Assembly (NCBI GenBank): GCA_047495785.1
Contig: JBLDXI010000012.1
Location: 1,318,592-1,382,591, forward strand
Length of the DNA stretch: 64,000 bases
Source of the DNA: Lepidodermella squamata
Lineage: Eukaryota; Gastrotricha
Direction: 5' to 3'
Below the pieces are notes generated by a model that saw only the letters and a program-made list of their open reading frames with translations, had not been told where the DNA came from and ran no database searches. Position numbers and translations under genes: made by a program. Below are positions 10,152 to 20,947 of this stretch, one piece after another (the stretch's first letter is position 1; every line of letters begins with the position of its first letter).

Positions 10152-11452
10152 ATGGCCTGCTCTTACACCTCGATCCCCTCGACCTTCGCCGCTGGCTACA
10201 CCAGCCCGATGAACGTCGAGAGCCTGCTCCGCAACAAGGTCGACATCTACTCGCCGTCGTCTGTTGAGCGCAGCCTCATCAACGCCGCCGTCCCGACCCC
10301 GTTCGCCGCCGCCGCCGGCATCCACAACGTCAACGCCTTCGCCTCGTCCCCGATCGCCTACAACACCTTCGCCTCGCCGATCGAGTGCGGAGCCGAGACC
10401 GGCCGCGTCTTCGGTGCCGAGTGCGGTGCCCAGCTGGCCGCCATCGTCGCCGCCCGCCTCAACACCTTCGTCGGCCAGGAGGTGGCCGTCCGCATCGGCG
10501 CCCAGTGGGGAGCCGAGATGTGCGCCAAGCTGGGTGCCGAGCTCGCCGTCAAGCTCGTCAACGGCTGGCCGGTCGAGCAGTGCGCCCGCTGGTGCTACAC
10601 CTTCGGAGCCGAGCACGGCGCCGAACTGGGTGCCATCATCGCCCAGCGCCTGGGTGCCATCTACACCGCCGAGTTCGCCGCCCGCATCGGCGCCGAGCTC
10701 TTCGCCGACGTCTGCGCCAAGCAGTGCTACGTCATCGCCGCCCGCGTCGCCGAGTCGCGCTTCGGTGGTGCCCGCCTCGCCAACAACTGGACCGGCTCGT
10801 TCGAGCGCTTCGGTGGCATCAACTACCCGACCACCTTCGGCCCCTTCGGCGCCAACACCTGGTCGAACACCCTGTCGGCTGACAACAAGCTGTTCAACAT
10901 CGCCTTCCGCCCGTCCTCCGAGGTCGAGCTCTACACCCTGACCCACCCGATCCGCATGATCGACGTCGAGGGCAACCGCCAGCTGTACCTGTGCTTCGAG
11001 CTCAAGGGCTTCAAGCCTGAGGAAGTCACCGTCACCCTGAACAAGGCCGAGCGCGCCGTCGTCGTCGAGGCTGCCCACGAGGCCAAGGACGGCAAGGAGC
11101 ACACCGTCGCCCGCAAGTACTCGCGCAAGTTCGTCCTGCCCGAGGTGAGACAACATCCAGCATTGAATTAATGTATCCCTAATTTGCCTTTACTTAATAG
11201 ACCCTTGCCAAGATCGACCTGACCAAGGTTGAGCTCAAGTCGTGCCTGACCCAGGAGGGCCACCTCGTCGTCGAGTGCCAGCTGCCGAAGATGACCACCG
11301 AGGAGATCGCCAAGTGCCCGACCATGTCCGAGCTGTACAACAAGCTGCCCGCCTTCGGAGGCTTCAACGCCGCCGTCCAGGCCTTCGGCGGCATCAACGG
11401 CGTCAACTGCCACGTCAACGCCGTCAAGCCCGTCACCGTCAAGACCGCTTAA
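10152..11452 (+). CDS. small heat shock protein with Gly/Ala-zipper N-terminus, copy 1
   Basis: Two exons, 10152-11144 and 11201-11452, encode 414 aa. The alpha-crystallin domain lies at about residues 265-360 (QLYLCFELKGFKPEEVTVTL, then VARKYSRKFVLPE, then LTQEGHLVVECQLP), with the intron directly after VLPE. Before it is an unusually long region; residues about 85-215 repeat GAE-x-GA-x-LGA-x-x-A-x-RL units, a Gly/Ala-zipper amphipathic helix. Typical sHSPs are 150-250 aa. Small heat shock proteins are ATP-independent holdases. The coding exons have about two base differences from the copy at 23.0 kb, but the introns are unrelated. Codons are almost all C/G-ending, implying very high expression. 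Confidence 0.92.
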
Positions 11453-11836
11453 ATGAAAGCCACATCCAAAGAGAAGATGAGCAATAATGCGCAATGTTAA
11501 AGAACTTTGCTTGAGAAAAAGTGTGATACCATTCGATGTGATACTCTAGTGCTATTTGCAGTTTTCCTCGAGACAGTAAAACAAGAGATGTTGCGTAAAA
11601 ATTGCCTGCTATGACTCAGTCCGATGGTTGAATTTTAGTTACGTTTTAGTTGGTCTAACAGACTAGTAGTGTCCAGGTTCGCCTCCACGTCGCGAGCCAT
11701 TTTTTATATCCAAATAATCGGTATTATGCAAATATTGTGTGCGAAAAGAGCAAGCAAAATAATCAGGAATTAGAGTTATAGGGTCATGGTAATCATATAC
11801 AGGAATATTGTTTGTAGGAACTTGCGTATCAAGAGC
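11453..11836. other. 3' flanks of sHSP and lysozyme genes
   Basis: Two convergent genes end here. The first 160 bases are shared with sHSP copy 2 (24294-24450). No further gene is seen. Confidence 0.5.
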
Positions 11837-12373
11837 TTAACCTGACTTGTCGAGGCAGGCTTTGACCTTTTTCCAGTAAACATCAGTCGAGCTTGATTTG
11901 CAACCTTTCGGGCCTCCGTTGTGAATTCGAGCGTGATCCTAATTAACGGCGCAATAATTTATATGGCGAAGTTGTACGGGTGACAAATGTTAGCTATACC
12001 TCACAAGTTGGTGCCTTTCCACCTGTGCAATAGGTTCCGTAACGGTCCATATAATTATTAATGCATTTCTCTGAACAAGCCATTGAATTTGAGCACTTTT
12101 TCCAGTCGGAATCGACGCCGCCTTTCTCCTTGCAATCGGTGTGGTAGACTTGCTTGATTTGGTACGGACCGCAAGAAAGCGAGCCGAGGTCCATTATACA
12201 GCCGAAATTTACATTACAGTTGCTCTCCACCTTAAAAAACGCTTCAGTAAATATGCCGCAATTAGGTATCGTCAAATTACCTGGCAGATGCATTTCAAAC
12301 ACTTGTCATCGACACGTGCCGCTGCTAACGCAAAAATAGCAGCGAAAAAGAAACAAAACTTCGAAGAAATCAT
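11837..12373 (-). CDS. invertebrate-type (i-type, destabilase) lysozyme
   Basis: Three minus-strand exons (12373-12281, 12230-12000, 11938-11837), all phase 0, give 141 aa. Signal peptide MISSKFCFFFAAIFALAAA; the mature protein begins near DDKCLKCICQ. It contains the family landmarks in order: CICQVESNC with the catalytic Glu, MDLGSLSCGPYQI with the catalytic Asp, YHTDC, CINNYMDRYGTYC, TCEDHARIHNGGPKGC, and a final Cys-containing tail. All the usual paired cysteines appear present. I-type lysozymes are secreted muramidases used in digestion or defence. A TATA-like run (TATATATATA) lies about 75 bases upstream of the start. Complete and apparently functional. Confidence 0.93.
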
Positions 12374-15300
12374 AGTTTTATAATTGAAGGTCAACGAGAC
12401 AAAATGCGCGCAATAAATGCGTGACCTGGTTTTAATATATATATAGTCCGGCCCTAATTACTCCTAGCACTTATTATTTTTTATTCACTTGATAGGAAGT
12501 TCGGCTTTCAGATAAACACGGTAATTTTCCGCTGATATTACACACCGAGTAAATTTCCGAAGTAATTCTAGAAACCGTGAGAAGTAATTTGGAACACCAG
12601 GCGGCGTCATTTATATTTAAGGTCACACACCCTTTGGCCTGAAAAAAAGCGACCAGGTAAGCAGGGGAAATAACACACTTACGATGCTAGGAAAGCAACA
12701 TTAATAATTCGTTAATTACGACGATGGCAGAATAGAACAAAAGTTGTTGCTTGGGGGAGGGTGTTTTAAATCGGCGTTTGCTCAACTAAAATGTTCACAA
12801 ATAATATTTTGTCTAAACAGTGAACAGTATTACCGTAAATTGGGGCAAAATGGCCGCGGGAAAAAAATTACCCCCTGATTTTTTCGCACCCTGTCGGAAA
12901 ATCCTAGACCGCAGAAGACTTTTCAGAATTCGTGACACTAAATTGGTGTACTTCGGCCTTCGTGTTTTATTCCCAAAAATGAATATCTGCGATTGACACC
13001 AGTTTGGTTGGATGCGGGCAACGGTTATTTCTTCTGAAATTTCGAAAAAAATGCAAGTTAATGGCTGGCCCGCAGTGAGCCGGTTTGATCACGTTGAAAT
13101 GGCGCAGCACGAATTGCCCCGATTTGGCTGATTTTAAGGTGGCTTGATCGAAAAAAAATATTTCCAAAATCATGCCTCGAATTTTGTTCTTCGTGAATTC
13201 ACGCGTTCAACTTTGAATCTAGCTCATGTTTCGATCGCTCCAATCTCACCGAAAGCTATAAAACTGTCATTTTGTACCGCAACTCGTGAAATCTTGTCGT
13301 AGTAGCATATAATATGCGATTGAAATACGGAGTTTTTATTTTAAGGTTATGGATAATTGCTTGATCTCTGTCGATGAAAATGTTTCGGGAGTTTACGGAG
13401 ATCTGTGGGAAAACGGATCGATGAGGAAAATCGACAGGATCGGCTGATTGATGGGAAACGGTCGGCAATAAGCGGTCAGATTCAATTTTCTGCTATTTTT
13501 TTGGAAAATGATGCGATAAATGTCACGTGCTGAACTGGTCACAAGTATGAAGAAATAACGAAACAATCGCGCATTGACTTCATTCTTCTTCCTGTTTATT
13601 CCTGTTCAACCCATCTAAAGATCTTGATGAATTCGCCCAATAATCCCTTCCAGAGAATTTTCCGGAATTTTCCAATTAATTAAACAATTCGAAATAAATT
13701 GAACGTTGAAAGTTGGAATTATCCGTGATTTTCAGTATGAGGCCTGGTCATTTGATTTTCTGTGTGACTGACGGCGATTATTGTAATATTCTACCCAAAT
13801 TTCAGGTATACTATCACGACCCAACAATTCAGCAATCAGAAGTCAATTTAATTTACCCGATTACAATAATTAATTAATCTAATAAAATCTAATTAAAATG
13901 ATTTTTTGAGAATTCTTTGCCTGCTTTGTGTCCGAAATTAGAACAGTTCACTCTTTGCAAGGTCACAGGAATAACCTGCCACATTTAAAGCTGGAAAGAA
14001 TAAATTTTAAGCTCAATCGCCATGATATTGGATGACCTATTTTAGACGGATAGATGATCAATTAGAACTGAATTGATGAAACCTGATGGGGCTAGTCGAG
14101 GCTTCTGGTATTTGTTTCGCCAACTGACTTTTAAACTTGAAGATGGGTAGTCATCAGATAAAATGTACGACGTTCACTCAGTTTTATCGACGCAACGAAT
14201 CAGACGATATAATACAAAAATACTTAGTGTTAACGGTTCAGGTTCAGGTTCAGGTTCAGGTTATAATTATATAGGGGAAAAAACTGGAACACTTTGAACG
14301 GGATTCGTGTGGCCCCTGGGCATGAAATTCGCGAGAGCTTCGAAGGATCTATTGAAAAATGGTGGCAGCATTGTAATTTAATTTTAAATAAAAAATAATC
14401 GGAGAGAAAAACAAATGTCACTCGCTCAAAGCGGCACTGCATTGTTCCGTCATTAGCTTTCCTGTTGCGTAACAATGTGTCGTGACCTAATTTCATAAAA
14501 CGCGCATTCATTTGCTTTTTATTCTATTTGAAAGAACCGAATTTCGCTAAGTTAAGAACATCAACTCATCAACTTCCCAGCCGGCAGCTATTTTCTGCCC
14601 ATCACCCATCACCTTGATTTTATTGTCAGCTTAATTATTTGTTTAGTAAATAATCTTTCAATAGGTTATGTCGTCATGAACTTTATTCATGGTTAACGGC
14701 CGGCGTATAGTAACCTAGAAGAATTATAGTTAAAGAAAACAAGAAATTGTTCAATTTTAGCGGCAATTATCGAGTCTTTAAGCGAATCTATACGCTATGC
14801 GCTAAATCTCATTTGGCACCCGTGAAGACCGCCTGCCAGAATAATTTCACACGATTCAGGTTTGATTTTAAAACAAATCCGGGCGTAGCAATAATTTTGA
14901 AAAATTTTGATGATTCGTTTCCCACTAATTGACCGACTTATATCAGCGAAACTTCAACCTTCGATCATGCATTTTTCTCAAGTGATTCTCAGGCATTATT
15001 AGAAATTGAAATTTTCGGAGACATATTATAGGAAACCATTGACATGTTATAAAAATTATAGTAGAATATTTGGATATTAGGTTCGCGGAATTTTCCTAAA
15101 TTAGTTTGCGTTTAGTAAATTTGTTCCTAATCTCCTTGTTTTTCAGGAAATGGGAAATGGCATTGGGATTGGCAGCAATGGCTGCGGTTTGGTGACTTGA
15201 TCGTTAAGCGTTAAGGTGGCAATAAGCTACACCCGTGTCACGTCTCGATCTGTCTGACAATGACTTAAAACACTGATCAAAATAGACCAATCTAGCCGCG

Positions 15301-15694
15301 ATGACGCTCAATTTTGCGCGACGTCTTGAATACTGAAACTGATGGAGAGGTCGAATTTAATTTTTTTTCATCATTTTATACACTTTTTTATTTTTAACGT
15401 ATGAAATTCAACGGGCGTTATAGTCGTTCAGTGAGCGGTTTACGCGTCTTGATCGCGTCTTTTGGCAAGCAAGATTGCAAACAGCACGACAGGTGAGAAA
15501 AATCTGCGAACTTTTTACAAATTGTTCATTAAATTATTTGATAATTTTCGAAAATTATTCGCGAATCGCAATGTTTTAGGAAAAATTGAGATTTTTTACG
15601 AATTCGTTCCATGCTGAATTTGCTAATTTTTCCGCATTTAATCTAGCGATAATTTCCCCATAAATTGAGCGTTTATGTATATTGACGTTGTTTT
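12374..15694. other. gene-poor intergenic region
   Basis: No gene supported. It begins with the lysozyme promoter (TATA-like run near 12437). At 12832 TACCGTAAATTGGGGCAAAA resembles, in inverted form, the sequence at 18070-18095 and may be a transposon tip. A GGTTCA repeat lies at 14235-14262. At 15143-15230 a stretch resembles 15695-15785, the end of the BED-finger ORF, suggesting a partial duplication. Confidence 0.5.
14235..14262. repeat. (GGTTCA)n short repeat
   Basis: Four perfect GGTTCA units plus GGTT. Simple sequence only. Confidence 0.85.
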
Positions 15695-16144
15695 TCAGGC
15701 AATGTTATTCGGATTGGCAGAATATGCTGGAATGGCCGTAGATTGATGACTGAAGCGCCAAGGCGGCGAGCTATGCCCGTGCGAGAATAACTGGAATGGC
15801 TTAATCTTAAAGATTTTCATGCCGTTGACCGTCGCGATGGTTTGCTGTTTGCTGGCGGCCGCAGACGCTTCGGTCTCTTCTTTCTTCTTATAGCCCAGCC
15901 AGATTTCATGGTGGTTCTTCTCAACGTGACGGCGGGTGTTGCTAGATACCGAGCCGCTGCCGCATGTGATGACTTTCTCGAGCTTATTCTCCGCGCAAAT
16001 GAGACAGCGAAAAACAGGCGAGTTATTTTCGTTACGACCCATAAACGCAAACTTTTCTCTAGTTATAATATCCGAAACGCGAGGTGGGTCTCCCAACTTC
16101 AGTTGGTTAGCCGAATAAGTAATCTTTTTCGACTTTTTCGACAT
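15695..16144 (-). CDS. BED-type zinc finger ORF, possibly transposase-derived
   Basis: An uninterrupted 149-aa minus-strand frame starting at an ATG. A basic N-terminus (MSKKSKKITYSANQ) is followed by FRCLICAENKLEK ... NTRRHVEKNHHE, giving C-x2-C and H-x4-H at the spacing of BED zinc fingers, found in hAT transposases and chromatin proteins. There is no catalytic domain, and the last 30 residues look non-conserved. The stretch encoding the C-terminus has a degenerate second copy 550 bases away (15143-15230). It may be a lone first exon, a domesticated DNA-binding remnant, or a broken transposase; I cannot tell which. Confidence 0.45.
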   Translation of the reverse strand: MSKKSKKITYSANQLKLGDPPRVSDIITREKFAFMGRNENNSPVFRCLICAENKLEKVITCGSGSVSSNTRRHVEKNHHEIWLGYKKKEETEASAAASKQQTIATVNGMKIFKIKPFQLFSHGHSSPPWRFSHQSTAIPAYSANPNNIA

Positions 16145-16408
16145 AGCGATTTTATTTTTGAGCGAGATAAATTTCGCATTTTTACGAGGCGTATTTATTC
16201 GCCTTGAAGCGGATCAGATTATTACCACAGCCACCTCATCGTTAGCCCTTGAGTTGAGCCGTACTAATAATTACGCGATGATCACCACACATGCAAGAGG
16301 AGCCCTCGATCGGAGCACGCGCACAGCTTGATTGCGTGTCGCGATAAACCGCGCACCGGCGCCTCGCTAACGATAATCCTCGACGGTAAACACTTGCCCG
16401 GTGATCAA

Positions 16409-16523
16409 ATCACAAATCAACTCAAATCACACCTGGCCATTTTCAACTCAAATCAAATCAACTCAAAAACCCTGAAAATTGAGCCAAATCAAATCCAAAT
16501 CAAATCAAATCAACTCAAATCGA
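16409..16523. repeat. (CAAATCAAAT/CAACT)n low-complexity tract
   Basis: Repeated CAAATCAAAT and CAACTCAAAT units with variable spacing. Simple sequence; the open frame across it is not a gene. Confidence 0.85.
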
Positions 16524-16624
16524 GATCACTGATCTTTGATATTTCGCAATTCTTCGATTCTTATTTCTGTGATTTTTTCTGTGTAATTTTCATGAATTTA
16601 CGTGAAAATAGTGATTTGTGATGT

Positions 16625-16740
16625 CCAAGTCATCTATTTTGAGAAGAGTGGTCACCACCGGTGATTCGAGATCTGCCTTCGATTTGGGATGATATTCGAA
16701 TCGCCGTTGGGTATAACACTTCTCAAAATAGATAACTTGG
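16625..16740. mobile_element. short MITE with 24-26 bp inverted ends
   Basis: CCAAGTCATCTATTTTGAGA.. at 16625-16650 is inverted at 16717-16740 as ..TCTCAAAATAGATAACTTGG, with one indel. The total is 116 bases. No coding capacity. Confidence 0.7.
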
Positions 16741-16879
16741 AGCCACAATTTTCCCGAATCTAACTCGAGGCTTTTGAAAATAAAGTAAATGAAATAGTTA
16801 AACTATGTGCTTTTGCGTCTCAAATCGCATCAATTCGTTGAAATCAAGCACGCGCAGTGGATGAGAAGGAACCGCATTG

Positions 16880-18095
16880 CACACCAAATCCACCCTAATT
16901 TTTAGCCCACATTGGGGCGAGTTCGGACCAAGTCGCGCCAGGCTCTGCTGTCAAGTGGAGCATGTTGGACCAAAGTCACTCTTTCTATTTTGGCCTTGAT
17001 TAAGCCGAAATAGGGGTGCCGTAATTAGGGCCAGTTGGGACGAGTGATTTTTTCAATGGTCTGGTCCAAAGTACACCACGTTTAGACCAAGATTTTTCAA
17101 CAGGGCATTTTTACACGTTTCAGAGGGTCCTGATTCCGATTTTATAGGAAGCTCATTTTGCCCCAGGTTTGGGGCAAATTGGACAGGTGTTTTGGGGCTA
17201 ATTGGCCACCCTCATCCTTATAATGGGTTTTTAATATTTAGTGATTGTGATGGTTGAATGGTCGAGTGGTTGTGATGCGTCCATCAGAACTTGAGTGATC
17301 TGATGAGCGACGGTTCGAATCCTCATAAAGCAGCATTTTTTTGCTCCGCATTTCATTTTTTTAATTTTTTTGTTTTAATTGTCCATTTTAATAATTTTTA
17401 ATTAGTTTCTCCGTTTTTTCTGAGAGTTTTATTGCTGAGCAACTTTTAAACGTCTCCCGAACAAAAAAATGTCCGGCATACGTGGTGCTAGTGGAATAAT
17501 TAAAATGGAAAATTAATAACAAAATTAAAAAAATTAAATGCGGAGCAAAAAAATGCTACTTTATGAGGATTCGAACCGTCGCTCATCAGATCACTCAAGT
17601 TCTGATGGACGCATCACAACCACTCGACCATTCAACCCTCACAATGACTAAATATTAAAAACCCATCATAAGGATAAGGGTGGCCAATTAGCCCCCATCA
17701 TTGAGTTTTCCATGGGGTAATTTGGCCACAATCACCTAGCCATACCTGTGCATCGCCTGGGGTCGCGGTTTTTTTTGCTGTCATCTACGACGAAAATGGT
17801 CGAAGGAAAAAAATTCATCTGAACATCAAACCTCGTGATTGGCTCCAGGTAATTCAATTTAGAGGGGTCATTTTTGCCTCCCTAAACTCACCTCTGTGCA
17901 ACAACATGCTGTGACGTCATTTCGGGACATACGAGGCTGAAAATTTGCAGGCTTGTAGGAGGCTTGTTGATAATCGTCCCCGTAAATTTTTGTGAAGTTT
18001 TACCCTGTAGTTTTTGAGCTATCAATAAAATGGTGAAAACCTCAATTTTTGGCCAATTAGCCCCAAAGGTTCATTTTGCCCCAAATGACGGTACG
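16880..18095. repeat. region rich in GGGGCAAA / GGGGCTAATTGGCC motifs
   Basis: Variants of GGGGCAAATTGG and TTGGGGCTAATTGGCC appear at about 17159-17190, 17193 and, inverted, at 17680 and 18050-18085. The right end reads TTTTGCCCCAAATGACGGTA. It looks like one or more old DNA elements whose body was invaded by the inverted SINE-like pair. No open frame of note. Confidence 0.5.
17193..17697. mobile_element. inverted pair of tRNA-derived SINE-like units
   Basis: Two arms of about 190 bases (17193-17390 and 17500-17697) are near-perfect reverse complements. Each contains a pol III A-box (TGGTCGAGTGG, 17259-17269) and a canonical B-box (GGTTCGAATCC, 17312-17322; inverted at 17567-17577), spaced as in tRNA-Ser/Leu. 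The T-arm and acceptor stems do not pair properly, so it is tRNA-derived rather than a tRNA. The loop of about 110 bases is AT-rich. Confidence 0.7.
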
Positions 18096-18369
18096 GTATT
18101 ATCAAAATGCGTGTATGTATCAAAATGTCGACAGATTTCAGGATTCTCGCCCGATCAGCCTAAATCTATATACGTGGCTCAAATTTGACATAAATATTAA
18201 AAAAAAATTTATTGGGCCCTTCATCTCTCTTGCAGCGATTATCAGAAATCGACAGCGAGTAGTATCAAAAGATTCACAAGGCTCATCGTAAAGAGGATAG
18301 GCGTCGAAGAAAAACGATGAATCAGAATGAGAGCTCAATAATATAGCTTTGGTATAATGTGTTGTTCAA

Positions 18370-19746
18370 TTAGAAGGCACTGAAAACGGCGAAAATAGCA
18401 CAAAGAGAAGTGATTCCTAAGCTTCCAACAGACTTCGGGCTGATAGATTTACTTGCTAGTAAGCTAACAGCTCCGATTGCTTGCTTATCCAGTTCTTCAT
18501 CATAGTACCGGAAATACAGCGCATTGTTATAATAAGACAGCCCAGCGACCTGCTCATGCGTTCCATCAATGATGATGCCAGTTTTTTTGTACATGACGGT
18601 TAACCCTTTACATATTTCGGAGAAGATGAACTCATCCGTTACTATAGTGTTAGGCCGTGCACTTCTACCCTTGCCCCACTTGACACATGGAAAAACCGCG
18701 ACCAAGTTTCCGGTGATAACGTCAATGACAACCAATTCCTTAGTAGAATATCTCGGCGCATAGATGTGCTTTCCATCCGTGGCCATATCGGCAGGTGAAT
18801 CGGTCCAAGATGAGCTGAATTTGTAAGTCCAATCGACAGCCATCTTCGCGCCTCTTGTTATGTCAATACCGTGGAATTTCACCTCACAATTCGTGAAGAT
18901 GTCGACGAGGCAGGTCTTAGAAGCGACAATAGCTCGATTTCCAATTAACAACGGTATGAACCTGCTTGCTGCCGAGGTAAACAAGGTGGGGTCTTGAAAT
19001 TGAAGTGTGTCAAGAATTTCCCCACTTTCGGCGTCTATCTGTGTCAACGAGAAGGCATGTGATACAAAGAGTCGAGAATCTTCGCTTAACGAAGCTGCGT
19101 AAAGTACGGAATTGTCAACAGTCGGAATGGTGACTGTCACTGTTGCATTCCACAGCATTTTTTCCTTCGCATTCCATTCGTAAAACCCAATAACATTTTT
19201 CGACTGCTCGGCAACCGTGTACCAGAATTCCGAGCTTATTGCATCGGAAAAGTCAAATCCCTCGCTGTACGTATTCGTATCAAATTGGAGCAGTGTCATA
19301 CTTCCGAAGTGTTTGTTGCTCAAATCGACTGAAATCTGCCTGACAGTAGCCGATTGCTTCGAGTTTAAAGTCTCGCATCGAACAAAGAGCGAAACTTTAC
19401 CGCCGAGTTCTGCTATTATCGGCTGGCCGCATACCAAATATTTCACACAACCAGCTAAGCAGATACGAGTAACGCGACGGCCATTGACCGCGCTGAAGAC
19501 GTTAAGCTGGCCGTAACCCTCGATTTGAAAAATCAATCCGTCGTGGGCAACGATTTGTCCAATTCCCATTGTTTTGAAATCGAGCGTTGCGTTAAACTTC
19601 CGCTTAAGCACAACGCATTTACTCGCCGCGATAGACTCGGCTTTGTAACCAGTGTGAGCTTGATCTCCGCCTAAGTTGGTCCATGAAGATCGAAAGTCAG
19701 CATAAGCTGAAGCCAGTAGTAAGGAAATTATGGTCAGCGATTTCAT
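18370..19746 (-). CDS. secreted intronless beta-propeller (PQQ-like repeat) protein
   Basis: A single 458-aa minus-strand exon. Signal peptide MKSLTIISLLLASAYA, then a first repeat SSWTNLGGDQAHTGYKAES of the kind that opens PQQ/quinoprotein-like propeller domains, followed by repeated beta-strand units with G-x-L-x-x-x-D/S turns (for example IDAESGEILDTLQF and IDVITGNLVAVF). The last 17 residues are hydrophobic (GSLGITSLCAIFAVFSAF region), suggesting a GPI signal or membrane anchor. I see no cofactor-binding tryptophan docking motif, so enzymatic activity is not claimed. Its intron-free state contrasts with nearly all other genes here; it may be a retrocopy or a transferred gene. Codon use is ordinary for the window. 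Confidence 0.75.
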   Translation of the reverse strand: MKSLTIISLLLASAYADFRSSWTNLGGDQAHTGYKAESIAASKCVVLKRKFNATLDFKTMGIGQIVAHDGLIFQIEGYGQLNVFSAVNGRRVTRICLAGCVKYLVCGQPIIAELGGKVSLFVRCETLNSKQSATVRQISVDLSNKHFGSMTLLQFDTNTYSEGFDFSDAISSEFWYTVAEQSKNVIGFYEWNAKEKMLWNATVTVTIPTVDNSVLYAASLSEDSRLFVSHAFSLTQIDAESGEILDTLQFQDPTLFTSAASRFIPLLIGNRAIVASKTCLVDIFTNCEVKFHGIDITRGAKMAVDWTYKFSSSWTDSPADMATDGKHIYAPRYSTKELVVIDVITGNLVAVFPCVKWGKGRSARPNTIVTDEFIFSEICKGLTVMYKKTGIIIDGTHEQVAGLSYYNNALYFRYYDEELDKQAIGAVSLLASKSISPKSVGSLGITSLCAIFAVFSAF

Positions 19747-20671
19747 TGCAGTTGCACTGCTGTGGCCAGTTAGCAGTTAGTAGGAAACTGATATGAATAT
19801 ATTGCCGAAATTTTGAGCATATAATATAGACTGGAGTCTGGAATTGATTGATATAGCAATCGCAGTAAAAGACTGATAAAGCTTGAGGCTGTTGTCTGTG
19901 AATCGAACCTTGAAGTAGGCGGACTTATCTGCTCAGCGCGCTTCATACACATAGGGGTATACAAACTTTATCAGCAAAGAGCGCTCTATATAGTATATAG
20001 TTACGCCCTTCACCCAGAACGAGGCCAGCCAGCCATACTGTCCTTGTACGAGTTATGATAGAAATGATTCATCTGTACAATCATCTTGGTGTGTGACATT
20101 TTATACTTTTCGGGTGTGTCTGCACAAGAGATCAAGCCAACCGAAGGATTGGTGGTGGCCGAGTCGCATTTCTCGCAAACGCTGCTGCTTCGAAACGTCG
20201 AAAATGACCCGCGCGATGAGCCACCCGTAAAGCAAGCTAAACCCATGCCGATCTTCAATTTCTCGAATTGCTCCGTCGTTATTAACAATTAATCCGGCCC
20301 AAACACTTGTTTTAAAGTTTAAACATTCTAATAAAGGTTATTCACTTGTTCACTCGTTTGGTCAGAGTCTGAAGGTTGTAGTAAAGGGACTGGGAACGGA
20401 AATTGAAGTTGTGCAACATTATTTCAGGTGAGAGGTTTTCCCGAATTTTCGAGAGCATCAATTGATTTTCGAAAATAAAAAATCCACCCTAATCGTTTGA
20501 GCGGGCAGAAACATCGGGCAGAATCACTTTTTCCGTCTAGGCAAAAAATAACCAACTGGGCAGGAACGTATCAACCTGCCAGCAAGCTGTTGCATGTAAT
20601 CCGACTATCGGCCTGAAGACGCTAAGAAGTGCATTTCTCCTATGATTGAGGCTAAAAAACGATACAGAAAT

Positions 20672-20706
20672 AGTGTTTCTGTATTCCTGTACAATACAGA
20701 AACACT
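20672..20706. repeat. 14-bp perfect inverted repeat
   Basis: AGTGTTTCTGTATT, a 7-base loop, then AATACAGAAACACT. The same 14-mer forms the outer stem of the longer hairpin at 20844-20947. Confidence 0.75.
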
Positions 20707-20843
20707 TTTATTAAGACGGACTTTTTATTATCGCATTTTCCTATATAAATGGCGTACAAGATCACTTTTCCCCGCACTTTCTAGCTACGTTTCTCCGAGT
20801 TTTTAGCAGATACAGAGGAGAAAAGCAATCTCGGATTTACTCC

Positions 20844-20947
20844 GAATACAGAAACACTTTTCTTGTACTCATGACTGTATTCATCTTCGGTTCCTGCGGA
20901 ACCTCGATTCATACAGTCATTCGTACAAGAAAAGTGTTTCTGTATTC
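20844..20947. repeat. 104-nt long hairpin
   Basis: A 25-bp perfect outer stem (starting GAATACAGAAACACTTTT, 20844-20868, with 20923-20947), then an inner stem ATGACTGTAT/ATACAGTCAT and an apical GGTTCC-TGC-GGAACC, separated by small bulges. Could be a miniature foldback transposon or a small-RNA precursor. Confidence 0.7.

Noticed and set aside
10140-11156. Long minus-strand and off-frame open frames over the sHSP exons (also at 23005-23946)
   Set aside because: They mirror the GC-rich, C-ending codon pattern of the sHSP gene and have low-complexity Gly/Arg/Pro translations; identical in both copies because the exons are identical.
14235-14262. Telomere-like repeat (GGTTCA)
   Set aside because: Only four units and not a known telomere motif; interior of the contig.
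17240-17335. A tRNA-Ser-like gene
   Set aside because: A- and B-boxes are canonical but T-arm and acceptor stems do not pair, and the unit is part of an inverted repeat; treated as SINE-like.
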